DNA of 64,000 nucleotides from Trypanosoma brucei gambiense DAL972 (taxonomy: Eukaryota; Euglenozoa; Kinetoplastea; Trypanosomatida; Trypanosomatidae): contig NC_026743.1 in NCBI RefSeq assembly GCF_000210295.1, positions 3,472,001-3,536,000 on the forward strand. The letters are read 5' to 3'. The translations under genes were made by a program, and so were the position numbers. Below, piece by piece: positions 47,990 to 58,716 of the stretch (its first letter is position 1; each line of letters starts with the position of its first letter). The notes below the pieces were generated by a model. It searched no databases and was not told the origin of the DNA. It saw only the letters and a list, made by a program, of their open reading frames with translations.

Positions 47990-49543
47990 ATGAGTTCGGG
48001 TAATAGGGACCTTTCAGTGGACAATCCGTTGCAATGGAGAGATCTTAATAACACAGAGGAATTTATGCGAAAATTGCATGAGATTTACATGAAAAGTGTG
48101 AAGCCTCTTGAGGACATATACCTGTATGAGGTACTTTCCCCTCGGTGGTTTGAAGAGACTCTTTCCAGTTATAAACCTATAGTTACCTTCTTGGGACCGT
48201 GGTCAGCCGGGAAGAGTACATTTATTAATTACCTCTTGCAGGACAATTACCTTTTTACGGGACCTCAGCCAACCACTTCAGAGTTCACCGTCATCACTTA
48301 TGGCGATGATGTGACCACGTTGGACGGTCACGTCGTTGCCAGCACAAAGGACCTCCCTTTTAGGGCTTTAGCCAACTTCGGAGAGGGATTTATGGGCAAC
48401 TTCTGTGGGTTGCAGGTCCCGCATGAGCTCTTAAAGCGTGTTGTACTCGTTGACACTCCAGGTGTGTTGGAAAATTCCACCGACGATAGGGAGCGGCGCT
48501 ACAATTATACTGAAGTGTGCCGATGGTTCGTGGAACGTAGTGACGTGGTTTTCCTGCTGTTTGACCCCGCTAAGCTCGACGCTGGTACCGAGTTGCGTAA
48601 TCTGTTCAGGTACACTTTCAAGGGAATGGAGGGGAAACTTCGCATTGTTCTAAATAAGGCCGACAGTGTCGCGAAAAAGGAACTGATGCGTGTGTACGGC
48701 AGCCTTTTTTGGAATCTGTCTACGTTGATTCGCTGCACAGAACCACCGCGGGTGTACATTGGCAGTTTTTGGGATCAGCCGTACAAACCGGGTACGTTTG
48801 CGCTGCTCTTCACGAAGGAAAAGGAGGATCTGCTTTATGAGCTGACGGAGTTGGTTCCCCGGCAGGCACGGGACAGAAAAGTCGCTGCTCTTATAAGTCA
48901 TGCAAAGAAAGTCGTTTGCCACGCGTACATTGTAGGTGGAATCCGGGCAGATCTCCCGATGTTTTTCGGTAAAGAAAAGGCTAAACGCAAAGCATTGGAG
49001 AATTTGCCGAAAACATATCAGTTGGTTGCATCCAGAAATCGACTCAGCCCGAAGGATCTTCCTCCTGCGCAGCTGTACCATGAATACTTCGAGAAGGTGC
49101 ACCTTGAAAAACTCCCAGATATAAAAAAGGTTGAGAAAACGGGGATGATAACGACCGCTCAACATTACATTTGCAATATTTTGCCCAGTATGTTCTACCC
49201 TATGAAGCAAGTCCCCGTTCCAGACCCACGGAATAAGACGGAACAAGGCAAGTTGCGGGAAATGTACTATGGGGGTCTGCGTGACCAATATGATGGAAAG
49301 GAAGGTAAACAGGGAAGCAGTGATACAGTGCCAATCGCCTTTCGGGAGACCGCGCTTGGTCCAAATCCAGAACTACGTGGTGGATGCGGCCAGCTTACTG
49401 TGCCGGGGGCAACGGCAAACACCACTCCCGCTATGAATAACGTCCAAATGAATGAACAGCAACAACAAATGCTCATGCAGATGATGATGATGATGCAGCA
49501 ACAGCAGCAGCAAGGGAACAACCAGTTCTATGCTCCACGGTAG
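47990..49543 (+). CDS. EHD-family dynamin-like ATPase lacking an EH domain
   Basis: The 517-residue protein starts at the first ATG (47990) after the splice acceptor at 47907-47908; the upstream frame begins at TTG. It has the EHD nucleotide-binding domain: P-loop GPWSAGKST (69-77), GPQPTTSEF, DTPG at 155-158 followed by VLENSTDD, FLLFDPAKLDAGTEL, VLNKAD and MRVYGSLFWNL with RVYIGSFWDQPY. The last blocks are near-identical in pattern to animal EHD1. EHD proteins form membrane-bending oligomers in endosomal recycling. The C-terminal EH domain, which binds NPF motifs, is missing. In its place is a low-complexity Gln/Met tail (about 484-508). Recruitment must therefore differ. Confidence 0.92.
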   Translation: MSSGNRDLSVDNPLQWRDLNNTEEFMRKLHEIYMKSVKPLEDIYLYEVLSPRWFEETLSSYKPIVTFLGPWSAGKSTFINYLLQDNYLFTGPQPTTSEFTVITYGDDVTTLDGHVVASTKDLPFRALANFGEGFMGNFCGLQVPHELLKRVVLVDTPGVLENSTDDRERRYNYTEVCRWFVERSDVVFLLFDPAKLDAGTELRNLFRYTFKGMEGKLRIVLNKADSVAKKELMRVYGSLFWNLSTLIRCTEPPRVYIGSFWDQPYKPGTFALLFTKEKEDLLYELTELVPRQARDRKVAALISHAKKVVCHAYIVGGIRADLPMFFGKEKAKRKALENLPKTYQLVASRNRLSPKDLPPAQLYHEYFEKVHLEKLPDIKKVEKTGMITTAQHYICNILPSMFYPMKQVPVPDPRNKTEQGKLREMYYGGLRDQYDGKEGKQGSSDTVPIAFRETALGPNPELRGGCGQLTVPGATANTTPAMNNVQMNEQQQQMLMQMMMMMQQQQQQGNNQFYAPR

Positions 49544-50163
49544 GAGCACTGCTAGCAAAAAGTAAGATCTTAAGCAGTAAAGTAGTACTGAACTGCTTCG
49601 CCGTGCTAATGCCGCGCTCGTTGCTCACACCATTGGTGAAGCCGTTAACTAGTTGATGCCTTCATTCGTGCTTTTGTCGGTTGTTTTGTTTGTCCTACCG
49701 TCATGGCTTATCTCAGACGGTTTCTGGCTTCGGAGGTTTGGCCAATAAACGAACATGGTTGCGCACTGGATGAGGGGGGGGGGTATTCCGAAACAAACTA
49801 AACGACTATGTGATTGCTTTTGCTGGAGCTTACTTGCCCATCCTTACATTCCTTTCTTCCTATGCGCATACCGTTTTTATGTATGTGCACTTGGGGTTGT
49901 ATGCGTATTTGCTTCTTCAAGTTTCCTAATCGCCTTCGTCACTGTTGGCATATATACGCTTTTTTGCTGTCAGGGGTTGCGCCATGTCGCTTCTTGGTGG
50001 CATATTTGCTTTTGCTACTTCGGTAAGAAAAGGGGGAAAAATCGGTGAGAGAGTGTGTCTCCCATTGTGCAACGTTCTCATACTTGCCAAAGTGCTCATT
50101 TTCCGATTTTGTCTCCCAACGTTGTTTTCCTTTCTCTTTTTTTTAGAGCGACGCAGCCCGTTC
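49544..50163. other. Spacer with two candidate splice acceptors
   Basis: No separate gene. AGs follow pyrimidine tracts at about 49975-49977 and, much more strongly, at 50145-50146 (TTTTCCTTTCTCTTTTTTTTAG). The open frame of the next gene runs back through the second acceptor to 49945. Confidence 0.65.
50122..50146 (+). promoter_or_regulatory. Strong polypyrimidine tract and splice acceptor
   Basis: A nearly pure pyrimidine tract of over 20 bases ends in AG at 50145-50146 and fixes the start of the 1181-residue protein at the next ATG (50164). Confidence 0.8.
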
Positions 50164-53100
50164 ATGACTCAACCGGTGGATGACAGTTGGTATGATGCTG
50201 AACTCCTTGATGCGCTGCTGGGGAAAGAGGACGTTGACCCTTCACATGTACCGCTCTCGTCGCTGGCGGCCGCAGCACCCGTGACAACACCGAAGGGGTC
50301 TTGTAGGGCTTTAGAGATTACTGATTTGGGTCATCCGCGCCTCTTTATGATTGGCGGTTCCCTCTTTTCACGATACTGCAGGCCTTCTCCAGCCCTGCAG
50401 AATCATCGAGCTCGTTTTCACTGGTCTCGCCTCTCGTGGCTGGATTACAGTGCCATTTACTGTCCTTTCACAAAGCAGTTTCTCTCTCCGCGTTCCCCGC
50501 ATTGGAGTCACCTCGTCTCAGCTGGTTTTGGCACCCCTCGTCGTTTGCTTTTTGGTCGAAGCATCGTTCTGGTGAAGCCCCAGAAGCTGCAAGCACTAGC
50601 AGCTCACATTCAACAATCGAAAGAGGGGAATGCTGTTTCCGGGAAGAACCCAACTGCAATGTGGAGTCCTCCACTGCAGCAGACATTAGGCCTTCTTCTC
50701 GAGACGCTGCCCTACCATGACGAGACTTCTTTAGCGCGACGAGTGCAAGAGGTGTTAAGTGCGGGGGATACCGGAGCTGCCACCGGTCGTCGCATACCGC
50801 TGGGTCTTTATAACCATGTGCCCGATGTGAAACGTGTCATGCCGCCGCCGCGGAGTTCTCAGGAGGGGGAGGAGGAGGAGGAGCTCGCACAAAATGACGT
50901 TGATGCCGTTGAAGTTGTGGCCCTGGGGGAAAGTTACTTGCGACGGGTTCTTCCCTGGCGCACTGCAGTGCTGCAGCACCGTCCCAAAATGAAGTTAAAT
51001 ATGAAGGTGGGACACAAGGAAATGGTGGGTTTGTCATCTGAAGGTGCCGACCTGCATCCTGCACACAGCAAAGCCGATGTACTGGTAGAACGTTATTCCT
51101 TACTGTGTTCCACCCCCTGTTGTGTTCCGAAGACCCAAATGGCTTATTTGTCTCTCCGTTACGTGCCCGATGTTCCGGTGATGCAAGTTGTTGTGGACGC
51201 GCTGCTTCGCACTGAGGAAACAGAGTATGTGTTTTACTGCCCAATTGAACACGGTGTCGACTGTCACACAGTGGTGGATATTGTAGCATACCGGGTACGG
51301 CGCACGGGGGACGGAGATGTGCGGGCCGCTGAACGCTTCCCAGTGCTTCATTTGGGGCTGCATGCAAACCCTACCGACTCTTCCGTTGCGCCTGTCATTG
51401 TCGTCATCGGAAATGCCCATCTACTTTCACAGCGTGCTATTTCCCGCCTTCTGGATCAGTGGACACGTAATGGTGCCGCCGCCGTCGCGGTTAGACGAAG
51501 GAATGGTGGTAGCGGTGACAACGGGAACAGTGATGTCGGCATTGATGCGGATGAGGCCGTTGGGCGGAGTTGGCGGGGACGGGAGTTACTGCTGCGAATA
51601 GGGGATCCACTGCGCGCTATCGCTTGTGGCGTGCCCCTCTTTGGGAATGTCCGTGCAGTGTTTGTCTCCTACTCTGCATTTGATTGTGCTCCTAGTGATT
51701 GCTCAGCTCACTCCCCGGGACTAAATAACAGCGTGTCATGCGTTCGTAGTGCTAACGCCACCGTTCACGTTCTTAAACCTTTGCGTGAAGGTGTTTTCAC
51801 TCTCGAAGAGCCGGTTGTTGCAGCGCTGAGACGAGTAGCCCCGACGTTCCAGAGGCGAATGGACGTGTCGGATAGACGTTTGTTTATTAAGGAAGTGTGT
51901 GATGTCATTTCAAGCACACACGTTTCCACACTCTCCAACAGGGGTGCGGACAGACATGGGTGGACAACGTCACCCGATGACAGTTATCACGAGGAAGATG
52001 TCTTATTACACTTGTATGAGGCTGTGGAAGCGTTTCTAGAATGCCCAGTGAAGAGCGGGGATGTCAGCCTCCTATCGTGTGCCCATTTGATGACAAAGTA
52101 CCCTGAACTCGCGACGGCGCGCATCCGGCATGAGCTTATTCGCGAGTTCCCCCTCTACGTGGAAATGAATAAAAGTGAACTAACGGTTTGCTCAGCTGTT
52201 TCGGCTCCGGCACCAGACAGTGTCGTTGAGTGCGCGGCTGGTGGGTCCGGGTCTTGTGAGTGTGCTGCTGGATTTAATATTCCCCTGGTGAGCAGTCGCC
52301 GTCTCGCGCGCAAGAAAGCTGAGGAAGAACACGACTTACTCAAGAAAACGTACGTTCTAAATGCGACACTGGATCGTGTCGTCACCTCTGACGCCAGTGG
52401 TTGTGGCTCTTCATTCACATCCGTTATCATGCGGGGCTCTGAGCATCAACGGTACGAATGCCCGATTGAGCACAGTTACCAACCCTTCTTTGAGCCCCCT
52501 CTGTTGCTGGGTCGTTGGAGTCAAACACTTCTTTTCTGCGCTCCTGTGGTTGCCGATACGGTAGCGCTGCGGTGCGTGCTGCTGCATGCCGTGGAGGCTT
52601 CGGTTCGTGACGATGACACTATCAATGTGGTTGACGTGGATATATTTTGTGTGGATTACGTGAAATATCCCCCTGAACGCCGCTGTCGCTTGTTTGGAGT
52701 GAGATTGCGCTTCGCTACACCTGATGGGTTCACAAAAGGTACCGTTAAGGATTGCTCAGCACGTGAGCGGGCGACGGAAATGTTGGAACATGCGCTCGCT
52801 AAGTGCGCCGTCAGTGCAGAGTTATTTCCGCTGTGGACCAGTTCTGAACTAAGGAAGCAGAGAACCTGTCGTCGTGTTACACAAGGTAGTGGAGTGGCCG
52901 GCACCTTCGTACCACACTTTCGTTTTGAGGCGTTGGATGAGTGTGTGAGAGCAGCACAACCTAATGTAGTGGAACAGCGACTATTTGCGCTTGGATTTGT
53001 TCAATGTGGCCCACTATGCCTCACTGTCGGCTCCCACGTAATTGCGTTACGCGACATATCCTCCAATATAAAACGAGGGACGCTGTGCCGCGTTGCTCGC

Positions 53101-53709
53101 TTCGCTCCGATGATGGTCGCACACGAGTTCGGGGCGCCAGTGGATCGAATGGTCCAATGCTTTTTTGAGCAGCAGAGATGTAAAGGTGGCGGTATGGGGG
53201 CATTACCCGTAGTGCGGCCAGTGTTACAACCAAATAATTTGCAGGTCACCCCATTCGGGGAAGCGGAGGAAAGTGAGAGGGAAACAAGAGATGAAGAGGC
53301 GTTAGTTATTCCCGCCGTAAGTTTGGTCGGTGGATACCGGTCGTTGCACTATTATGCACTGCCGGCACTGCAGCTGCCGCTTCTCGTGCCGTCTCAAGCC
53401 GCAGCCGCCTCCACTCTTTTTCATCCACTCTTTGCACACCAAGACAGTTTACTGGAGTTCGCTTCAGCGGAGACTCACTCAAAGGCTGCGACGATGATAA
53501 TGTCGCTACCACCTTCCTTAGGTGCGCGGAGAAGTGTGTCATGCGCGTTTTTGTATGATGCTGTCTTTGACAACGGAGAGTCCGGAGCTGAAGTTCATGA
53601 AGAGGGCGGGCAGTTTCCCCCTCATGGGAGTAAGGGCAGTGCTTCTCCCTCTCATACTGTGTGTTGTGATGTACTATCGGCGCTTTCACTTTTCCCATTG
53701 AGGGTGTAG
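50164..53709 (+). CDS. Hypothetical protein, 1181 residues, no recognised domain
   Basis: The preferred start is the ATG at 50164, 18 bases after the strong acceptor at 50145-50146, giving MTQPVDDSWYDAELLDALLG. An in-frame ATG at 49984 would add 60 largely hydrophobic residues if the earlier acceptor were used. The protein has an acidic Glu-rich patch (about 238-243), several Ala/Val-rich helices and many Cys and His residues. A segment PVIVVIGNAHLL near residue 410-420 resembles a Walker B strand, but no Walker A is evident. The pentapeptide CPIEH occurs twice (near 359 and 766). I do not recognise the family. Codon use and length leave no doubt that it is coding. Confidence 0.85.
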   Translation: MTQPVDDSWYDAELLDALLGKEDVDPSHVPLSSLAAAAPVTTPKGSCRALEITDLGHPRLFMIGGSLFSRYCRPSPALQNHRARFHWSRLSWLDYSAIYCPFTKQFLSPRSPHWSHLVSAGFGTPRRLLFGRSIVLVKPQKLQALAAHIQQSKEGNAVSGKNPTAMWSPPLQQTLGLLLETLPYHDETSLARRVQEVLSAGDTGAATGRRIPLGLYNHVPDVKRVMPPPRSSQEGEEEEELAQNDVDAVEVVALGESYLRRVLPWRTAVLQHRPKMKLNMKVGHKEMVGLSSEGADLHPAHSKADVLVERYSLLCSTPCCVPKTQMAYLSLRYVPDVPVMQVVVDALLRTEETEYVFYCPIEHGVDCHTVVDIVAYRVRRTGDGDVRAAERFPVLHLGLHANPTDSSVAPVIVVIGNAHLLSQRAISRLLDQWTRNGAAAVAVRRRNGGSGDNGNSDVGIDADEAVGRSWRGRELLLRIGDPLRAIACGVPLFGNVRAVFVSYSAFDCAPSDCSAHSPGLNNSVSCVRSANATVHVLKPLREGVFTLEEPVVAALRRVAPTFQRRMDVSDRRLFIKEVCDVISSTHVSTLSNRGADRHGWTTSPDDSYHEEDVLLHLYEAVEAFLECPVKSGDVSLLSCAHLMTKYPELATARIRHELIREFPLYVEMNKSELTVCSAVSAPAPDSVVECAAGGSGSCECAAGFNIPLVSSRRLARKKAEEEHDLLKKTYVLNATLDRVVTSDASGCGSSFTSVIMRGSEHQRYECPIEHSYQPFFEPPLLLGRWSQTLLFCAPVVADTVALRCVLLHAVEASVRDDDTINVVDVDIFCVDYVKYPPERRCRLFGVRLRFATPDGFTKGTVKDCSARERATEMLEHALAKCAVSAELFPLWTSSELRKQRTCRRVTQGSGVAGTFVPHFRFEALDECVRAAQPNVVEQRLFALGFVQCGPLCLTVGSHVIALRDISSNIKRGTLCRVARFAPMMVAHEFGAPVDRMVQCFFEQQRCKGGGMGALPVVRPVLQPNNLQVTPFGEAEESERETRDEEALVIPAVSLVGGYRSLHYYALPALQLPLLVPSQAAAASTLFHPLFAHQDSLLEFASAETHSKAATMIMSLPPSLGARRSVSCAFLYDAVFDNGESGAEVHEEGGQFPPHGSKGSASPSHTVCCDVLSALSLFPLRV

Positions 53710-54537
53710 GATGTGACTGTGGTGCTCACCTGTATTTAGTTCCGCAACATCAAGCAAATGCCAACGAAGCCTTACATTGTATCGTCTTGCTAATGTTTTC
53801 TGTGTCTTGTTGCTATTTATCCTTTGCTCCCTCGGGTTAGATTGTTGTTGGTGTAGGTGCATGGCATCCCTTTCGCACTCCCAGTATTTTATTCTTCACA
53901 TTTGTCTCTCCACAGATTTTTAAAAAATTTTCCAAACTCATATAATGTTACATCTGCCTCGTGAAGTTTACCCTCAGTTTAGCATAATGCGCTGACAGCA
54001 GTTGGTACGGAGGGCAGTAAATAATGGCTTATTTTTTTTTTTAATTGTTAAACTGGTGTGGTTAATATTCACAGGGTTGCTTGCGCGCCCCTTTCTCTTC
54101 TTGTCACTGAGTTTTGCTCCTCAGTGCTGTCTTTTTTTTTTTTCCTTTGCTGTTGTTTCATTTCCTATTTTCATTCTTTTTTTTTCACCTCCCCCCCGTA
54201 GCTTCGTCGCTATGGTTTTCGTGAGCACCTTATAAAATCAAATTGTGGAGGTGAAGAACTTATTTATCAACTGCTTTTCACTCCCTTTTTTCATTTCCCT
54301 CCATTAACGGCAGGAGCATCTTTTTTTTTTTCGGTCTCACACACAAAGCCCCTCGCAGCGGGCTATTTTTCGTAGCAAGAGAGAGCCCGAAATTTTTTAA
54401 AAAAGGAAAGTTAGGAAGATATTAAAAGGAGAAAAACAGGAAAAAGGTTGACACAAGAAAACCACAAATTCCGTCAGCGGTCGCTGGTGAAATCTATCAA
54501 CAGGGAAGGTGAGGGAGCGAATTTTCTTTTATTATAT

Positions 54538-54568
<31 letters not shown>

Positions 54569-54833
54569 AAGAAAACGAAGCCAGCAAGGTGAAGCAAAAT
54601 TTTTTTAAAAAAAACAGGCAAACAAAGCACTCCTGCACGTACTATCACGTGGTTGTAGCATTTTCGCACAGTGACCCCCTTTAAAAACAACAACAACAAC
54701 AAAAGGATCCATTGAGGTTATTAGCGATTAAAACAGGTTAACCACTTACTTCATTCCGTCAGGGAGGGATTACTTACACGCGCACACAAACGTCGTATCC
54801 ACACGTAAATTTATTTCATATTATTTTTCTACC
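53710..54833. other. Spacer before ZC3H39
   Basis: No gene. It has T-homopolymers (54031-54042, 54130-54141, 54321-54332), an AT run (about 54533-54568), a CAA run (54689-54702) and an AG at 54761-54762 that is a plausible ZC3H39 acceptor. Confidence 0.65.
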
Positions 54834-55691
54834 ATGAACGATGCCGGTATGGGAAACTGGAGGGGGCCGCACATGGAAGTGAATGCCTCAGTTCCTCACA
54901 GCGGCGGCTCAATAATGACACCCGCCGACGCCTACCGCGCTGCTCACGGCTCAATTCTTAAACTCCAGCAAGGTTTGATTGGCCATGAGGAACAAGTAAT
55001 GGGAGTAGTGCATCACATTCACTCTCTTGTCAGCGTGATTGAATCTCTACGGAAGCATTATGAAACGGTGGTAGAGGAACGGGATTACATTAAACGAACT
55101 CTGGAGGAGGCGGAGGAACGTTTGAAGGGTGTTCAGCGCTTACTGCAGCGTTACACGTCGGTAAATGATCCCGTGGTTGCCTCGGATGGGTACACTTACG
55201 AGCGGGAAGCGATCACCTCATACCTGGAGGAGTGCCAGTCGATGAATAATGTACCCGTGTCGCAACAAACAGGGGAGGAGCTGACGATGATGTTACTTCC
55301 CAATCGTTCTTTCCAGCGTTTTTTAAGCCAATTAATGGACGCAAAACCAGTGGAGGGCCGACACAGCAGCGGTAGCAGTGGAAACAGCAAGACTAACGCT
55401 ACTGCCATAAACACAGGTTCAGCAAATGGACAGAACACCGTAAGGGAAGAAATTGGAGGTGAAGACACTTCAGCGGGACCTAACAGTGAGCGATTGCACC
55501 CATGCATTCGGGTGTATGGCTACTGCAACTATAAGGATAGTTGTGCTTACGCGCTTTACCCATATGATGCTTGTCTTTCACATTTAAAGGGGAAATGCCG
55601 ATTCCGCTCGCAGTGCCACGAGCGTCACGTGGACTTCCGTGGTCAATTAAATCAGGGCGATGCTGGTGGTGACACTCGAGGTGGTGGTTAA
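54834..55691 (+). CDS. ZC3H39: U-box and CCCH zinc finger protein (ZC3H39)
   Basis: The 285-residue protein has a helical region (about 35-107, coiled-coil type) and a U-box-like domain at about 108-168: VNDPVVASDGYTYEREAITSYLEEC, then MLLPNRSFQRFLSQ. After a Ser/Asn linker there are two Cys-rich units. The first is C224-x6-C231-x5-C237 but lacks the final His. The second is a complete CCCH finger, C247-x7-C255-x5-C261-x3-H265. The U-box part suggests E2 binding and ubiquitin ligation; the CCCH part suggests RNA binding. From memory the T. brucei protein ZC3H39 works with ZC3H40 as a post-transcriptional regulator of respiratory-chain mRNAs. The name rests on domain order and the neighbouring paralogue. 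Confidence 0.88.
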   Translation: MNDAGMGNWRGPHMEVNASVPHSGGSIMTPADAYRAAHGSILKLQQGLIGHEEQVMGVVHHIHSLVSVIESLRKHYETVVEERDYIKRTLEEAEERLKGVQRLLQRYTSVNDPVVASDGYTYEREAITSYLEECQSMNNVPVSQQTGEELTMMLLPNRSFQRFLSQLMDAKPVEGRHSSGSSGNSKTNATAINTGSANGQNTVREEIGGEDTSAGPNSERLHPCIRVYGYCNYKDSCAYALYPYDACLSHLKGKCRFRSQCHERHVDFRGQLNQGDAGGDTRGGG

Positions 55692-56593
55692 TGGCGGGTG
55701 TTATGAAAGGGGCGTGCGTGTGTGCGTGTGTGTGTGTGAGACATTGTTACGTTTTCTCTCGATTGATATATGCATATACATATATATACCAAAGGATGTA
55801 TACATACATATATTTCTGCTTCAGAGGGTTAAATGAGAAGGAAAAAAAAAACTGAAAGTGTAAGTGAACATTTATGTGAACGTGTTAGTGCTTGCGTTTG
55901 TGAGGTACTGAGTCGTGGTGGGTTTGGGTACCACGGGTTGTGTGAGAATAACATGCAAGTGAAAGCCAGTGACTCGTCAGTGGAGGGTGGAGAAGAATGA
56001 AGTTGGAGGTTAAAATAAATGAGGTGATGCATCATACGGGCGGTTACCTCAACGTGTCGGGGGCTGCGGCGTTTTCGTTGTGTTGATGTGCTTTTTGGGG
56101 TCCACAACTCGAGCCGCACTGCTGCTTTTCTTTCTTTTTTTGTTTTTTTTTGTTTTGTTTAGGATTTTGATTTTCTCCCTTGTATCCGTGGTTATGTTGT
56201 AGTTGGTGTTGCCCGGGATAAATTTCACATGCTTTTACCTGAGGATGCGGAAGGGAAGAAAACTGCTGTTTTGTTCGGTCGGTCGTTTTGTTTTCACTTT
56301 TATCTTCTTGGTAATAACTGTTTGTTCTTTTTGTTTTTTTTTTGCTTTTTTTTGTTTCGTTTTTTTAAAAATATTTTCCTCACCTCGATTCTCTCATTGT
56401 TGACGTTGTCGTTGATGGTTGCATTTCTCATTTTTCGTTTGTTTGTTTTGAATTAAAGTTTTCCTTTTATGTTTCCTCCACAGTTTCCCCTCTTCGATTC
56501 GGTACGATGTGCTTATTTTTCCTCACACACGCACGCACAAACTCCGCCTCCGGTCGCGTCTTCTCGTCGGAACTTCAACTGGAGGAGAGAAGA

Positions 56594-56596
<3 letters not shown>

Positions 56597-56631
<35 letters not shown>
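56597..56631. repeat. AT dinucleotide microsatellite
   Basis: About 17 uninterrupted AT units lie in the ZC3H39-ZC3H40 spacer. Similar runs occur at 44933-44964 and 54549-54568. Confidence 0.95.
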
Positions 56632-56634
<3 letters not shown>

Positions 56635-58666
56635 AAGAAAGAGAAAGAAATGAATTACAACAAAAGCAAATAAAAGAGTAAATAACGTAACGTCACGCAA
56701 CGGAGGGGAGGGGAGGGGATGGAAGGGGAAAAGAAAAGTATGCGAGTGAATGTAATTGAATAAATGAAGTTAAGAATATATATATATATATATAAACGGG
56801 TATGAATGGGGAGCAGTAGAAAAGAAGAGGGAAAAGAAAAGGGTGGGAAATGCAGGCGCATGCAACCAATCAAGAACAACTGAATCAAATAAACAACATG
56901 ACAAAAGGAAATAAAAGGGAAAATGAAAGGGGATATAAAAGGAGGAGGAGGAGGAGAAAAAACAAAATTCCATAAAATGTCTTATGAGAAAAGGAAACAC
57001 GGGTGGAAGGGGATGCCAATATTAGAGAGGGAGATTATTACTAGTAAAAGAAAGGTTTGATTAAGTGTGGGGAAAGGGCTGGTTTAACAACGATAATAAC
57101 AAGGGGGGAGTGTTGCTTTTTATTTTGTTTCTGGTTGTTGTTGGTGTTGTTGGTTTTCTTTTCCTTTTTTTTTTTTTGGTGTGGGGAGGGAGAGGTGTGA
57201 GGAGTCGTGGGGGAGCTCTGTTAAATAGGGCGAAATGTTGCCATGAAAGGCGGTGAGGAAAGTAAAGGAAAGAAAAAAAAAGAAGGGTGGAAAGGAGTAA
57301 TAATAAAAATAATAGTGGTAATAATAATAATGTGAGGGAGGGAGAGAGTGACACTTTCGCATTGCGCAACCGTCGTGCTTGTCTTCCTCTTTGGATGTCC
57401 GTTTTTCTTTTCTTTTCTTTTTTTCTTTTTTGTTTTGTTTTGTTTTTTGAGCGAGAGAATGAGCAGGAGCGTCATGTTAACGGTGGACTGAATTGGTTTC
57501 CGTGTGCAAGTGATGTTGGAGAGAGAAATGTGGGTTCATTTTATTTATATGTTGGACTCTTCACAGACTTTACTCTTCTTTCTTTTTCTTTTTCTTTTTC
57601 TTTTTGTTGTTGTTGTTGTTGTCAGCTTCCTCGTCCCCCGCGTGGCTTCAGAAGCGTTGCTGAGGATTTGCTCATGCGCGCATGCTGTCGCTCAAAATCT
57701 CACAGAGAATGCAAAGGAAAAAAAAAACATGTAAACACAGAATAATATGCGCAACGTTTGCAGGGGGAATAGATGGCGACATTTTTCTTTTTCTTTTTTG
57801 TTTTGTTTTTCTTTTGTCATTCTTCTTCTGCGTTTTTTTAGTTTTTTTTAGTTTTTTTTTCCCTCTTCTGTTCAGGTTCTTTGAAATTTTGTATATGTTA
57901 TGAGTTTGGGCATCTTTTGCTCTTTGGTTACCGTATTCTGCGTGAAGGAAGTTGTGAATGTTCGGATGGTAGAAACATTATGTCTTCGCGTTTGTAGTTG
58001 AATATGTGCGTGATTTTGCTTCCCCCTTTTTCGTTTGTTTTTTTTTGTGTTTTTTTTGTTTGTTTGTTTGCTTGTGTGTGTGTGTTTGTGTGTGTTTGTG
58101 TGTGTATGTTTTCCCTCACCTTCACCACCAGTACCGTTTCTATATAAACACGGAAGGTGGAAATAAAACGAAAAAAAAAAGAAGAAACGAAGCAAAACAA
58201 AGAAAAAAACTAATAATAATAATAAGGCAGGTACAAAAGGAAGCAAATAAACCTGGGTGACACGAAGTTATTGTGTGAGTTCCATGGAAGATCTTATTTT
58301 TGCAGAAACAAGTGTTTGGATATCCCCATGTGTCTGCGTATTTGCGGAGAATGCGAAGGGTAATCACACATTTCTGTGCTTCAAAGAAAAAAACAAACAA
58401 ACAAACAAATAAATAAATAAATGTATAAGTTGAGTGGGTGTTTTTGTTTTTTTTTTCATGCGTTTGTTTGGCGTGCGTTCAAACTCTCTAGTCAATTTCG
58501 TTCTGCCCTTGTTTTTATTTTTATTTTTATTTTTGTACTTTTCTTTTCTTTTCTTTTTTACTTTACTTTACTTTTCATGCCTCCTTTCCTGCCTCTCATA
58601 CATACCAAACACACGCGCATAAACATTTCTCCTTTCTTTTCTACAGTGACATAGCACAACTACAAC

Positions 58667-58716
58667 TGCTGCTGCTGCTGCTGCTTCTTCTTCTTCTAGA
58701 GGAGGAGGAGGAGGGA
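58667..58716. repeat. Compound triplet repeat CTG-CTT-GAG
   Basis: About six CTG units, then about four CTT units, a TCTAGA junction and about five GAG units run together without a gap. Confidence 0.9.

Noticed and set aside
57287..57745. 152-codon frame in the ZC3H39-ZC3H40 spacer
   Set aside because: Phe, Cys and Ser runs from T-rich microsatellites; no domain.
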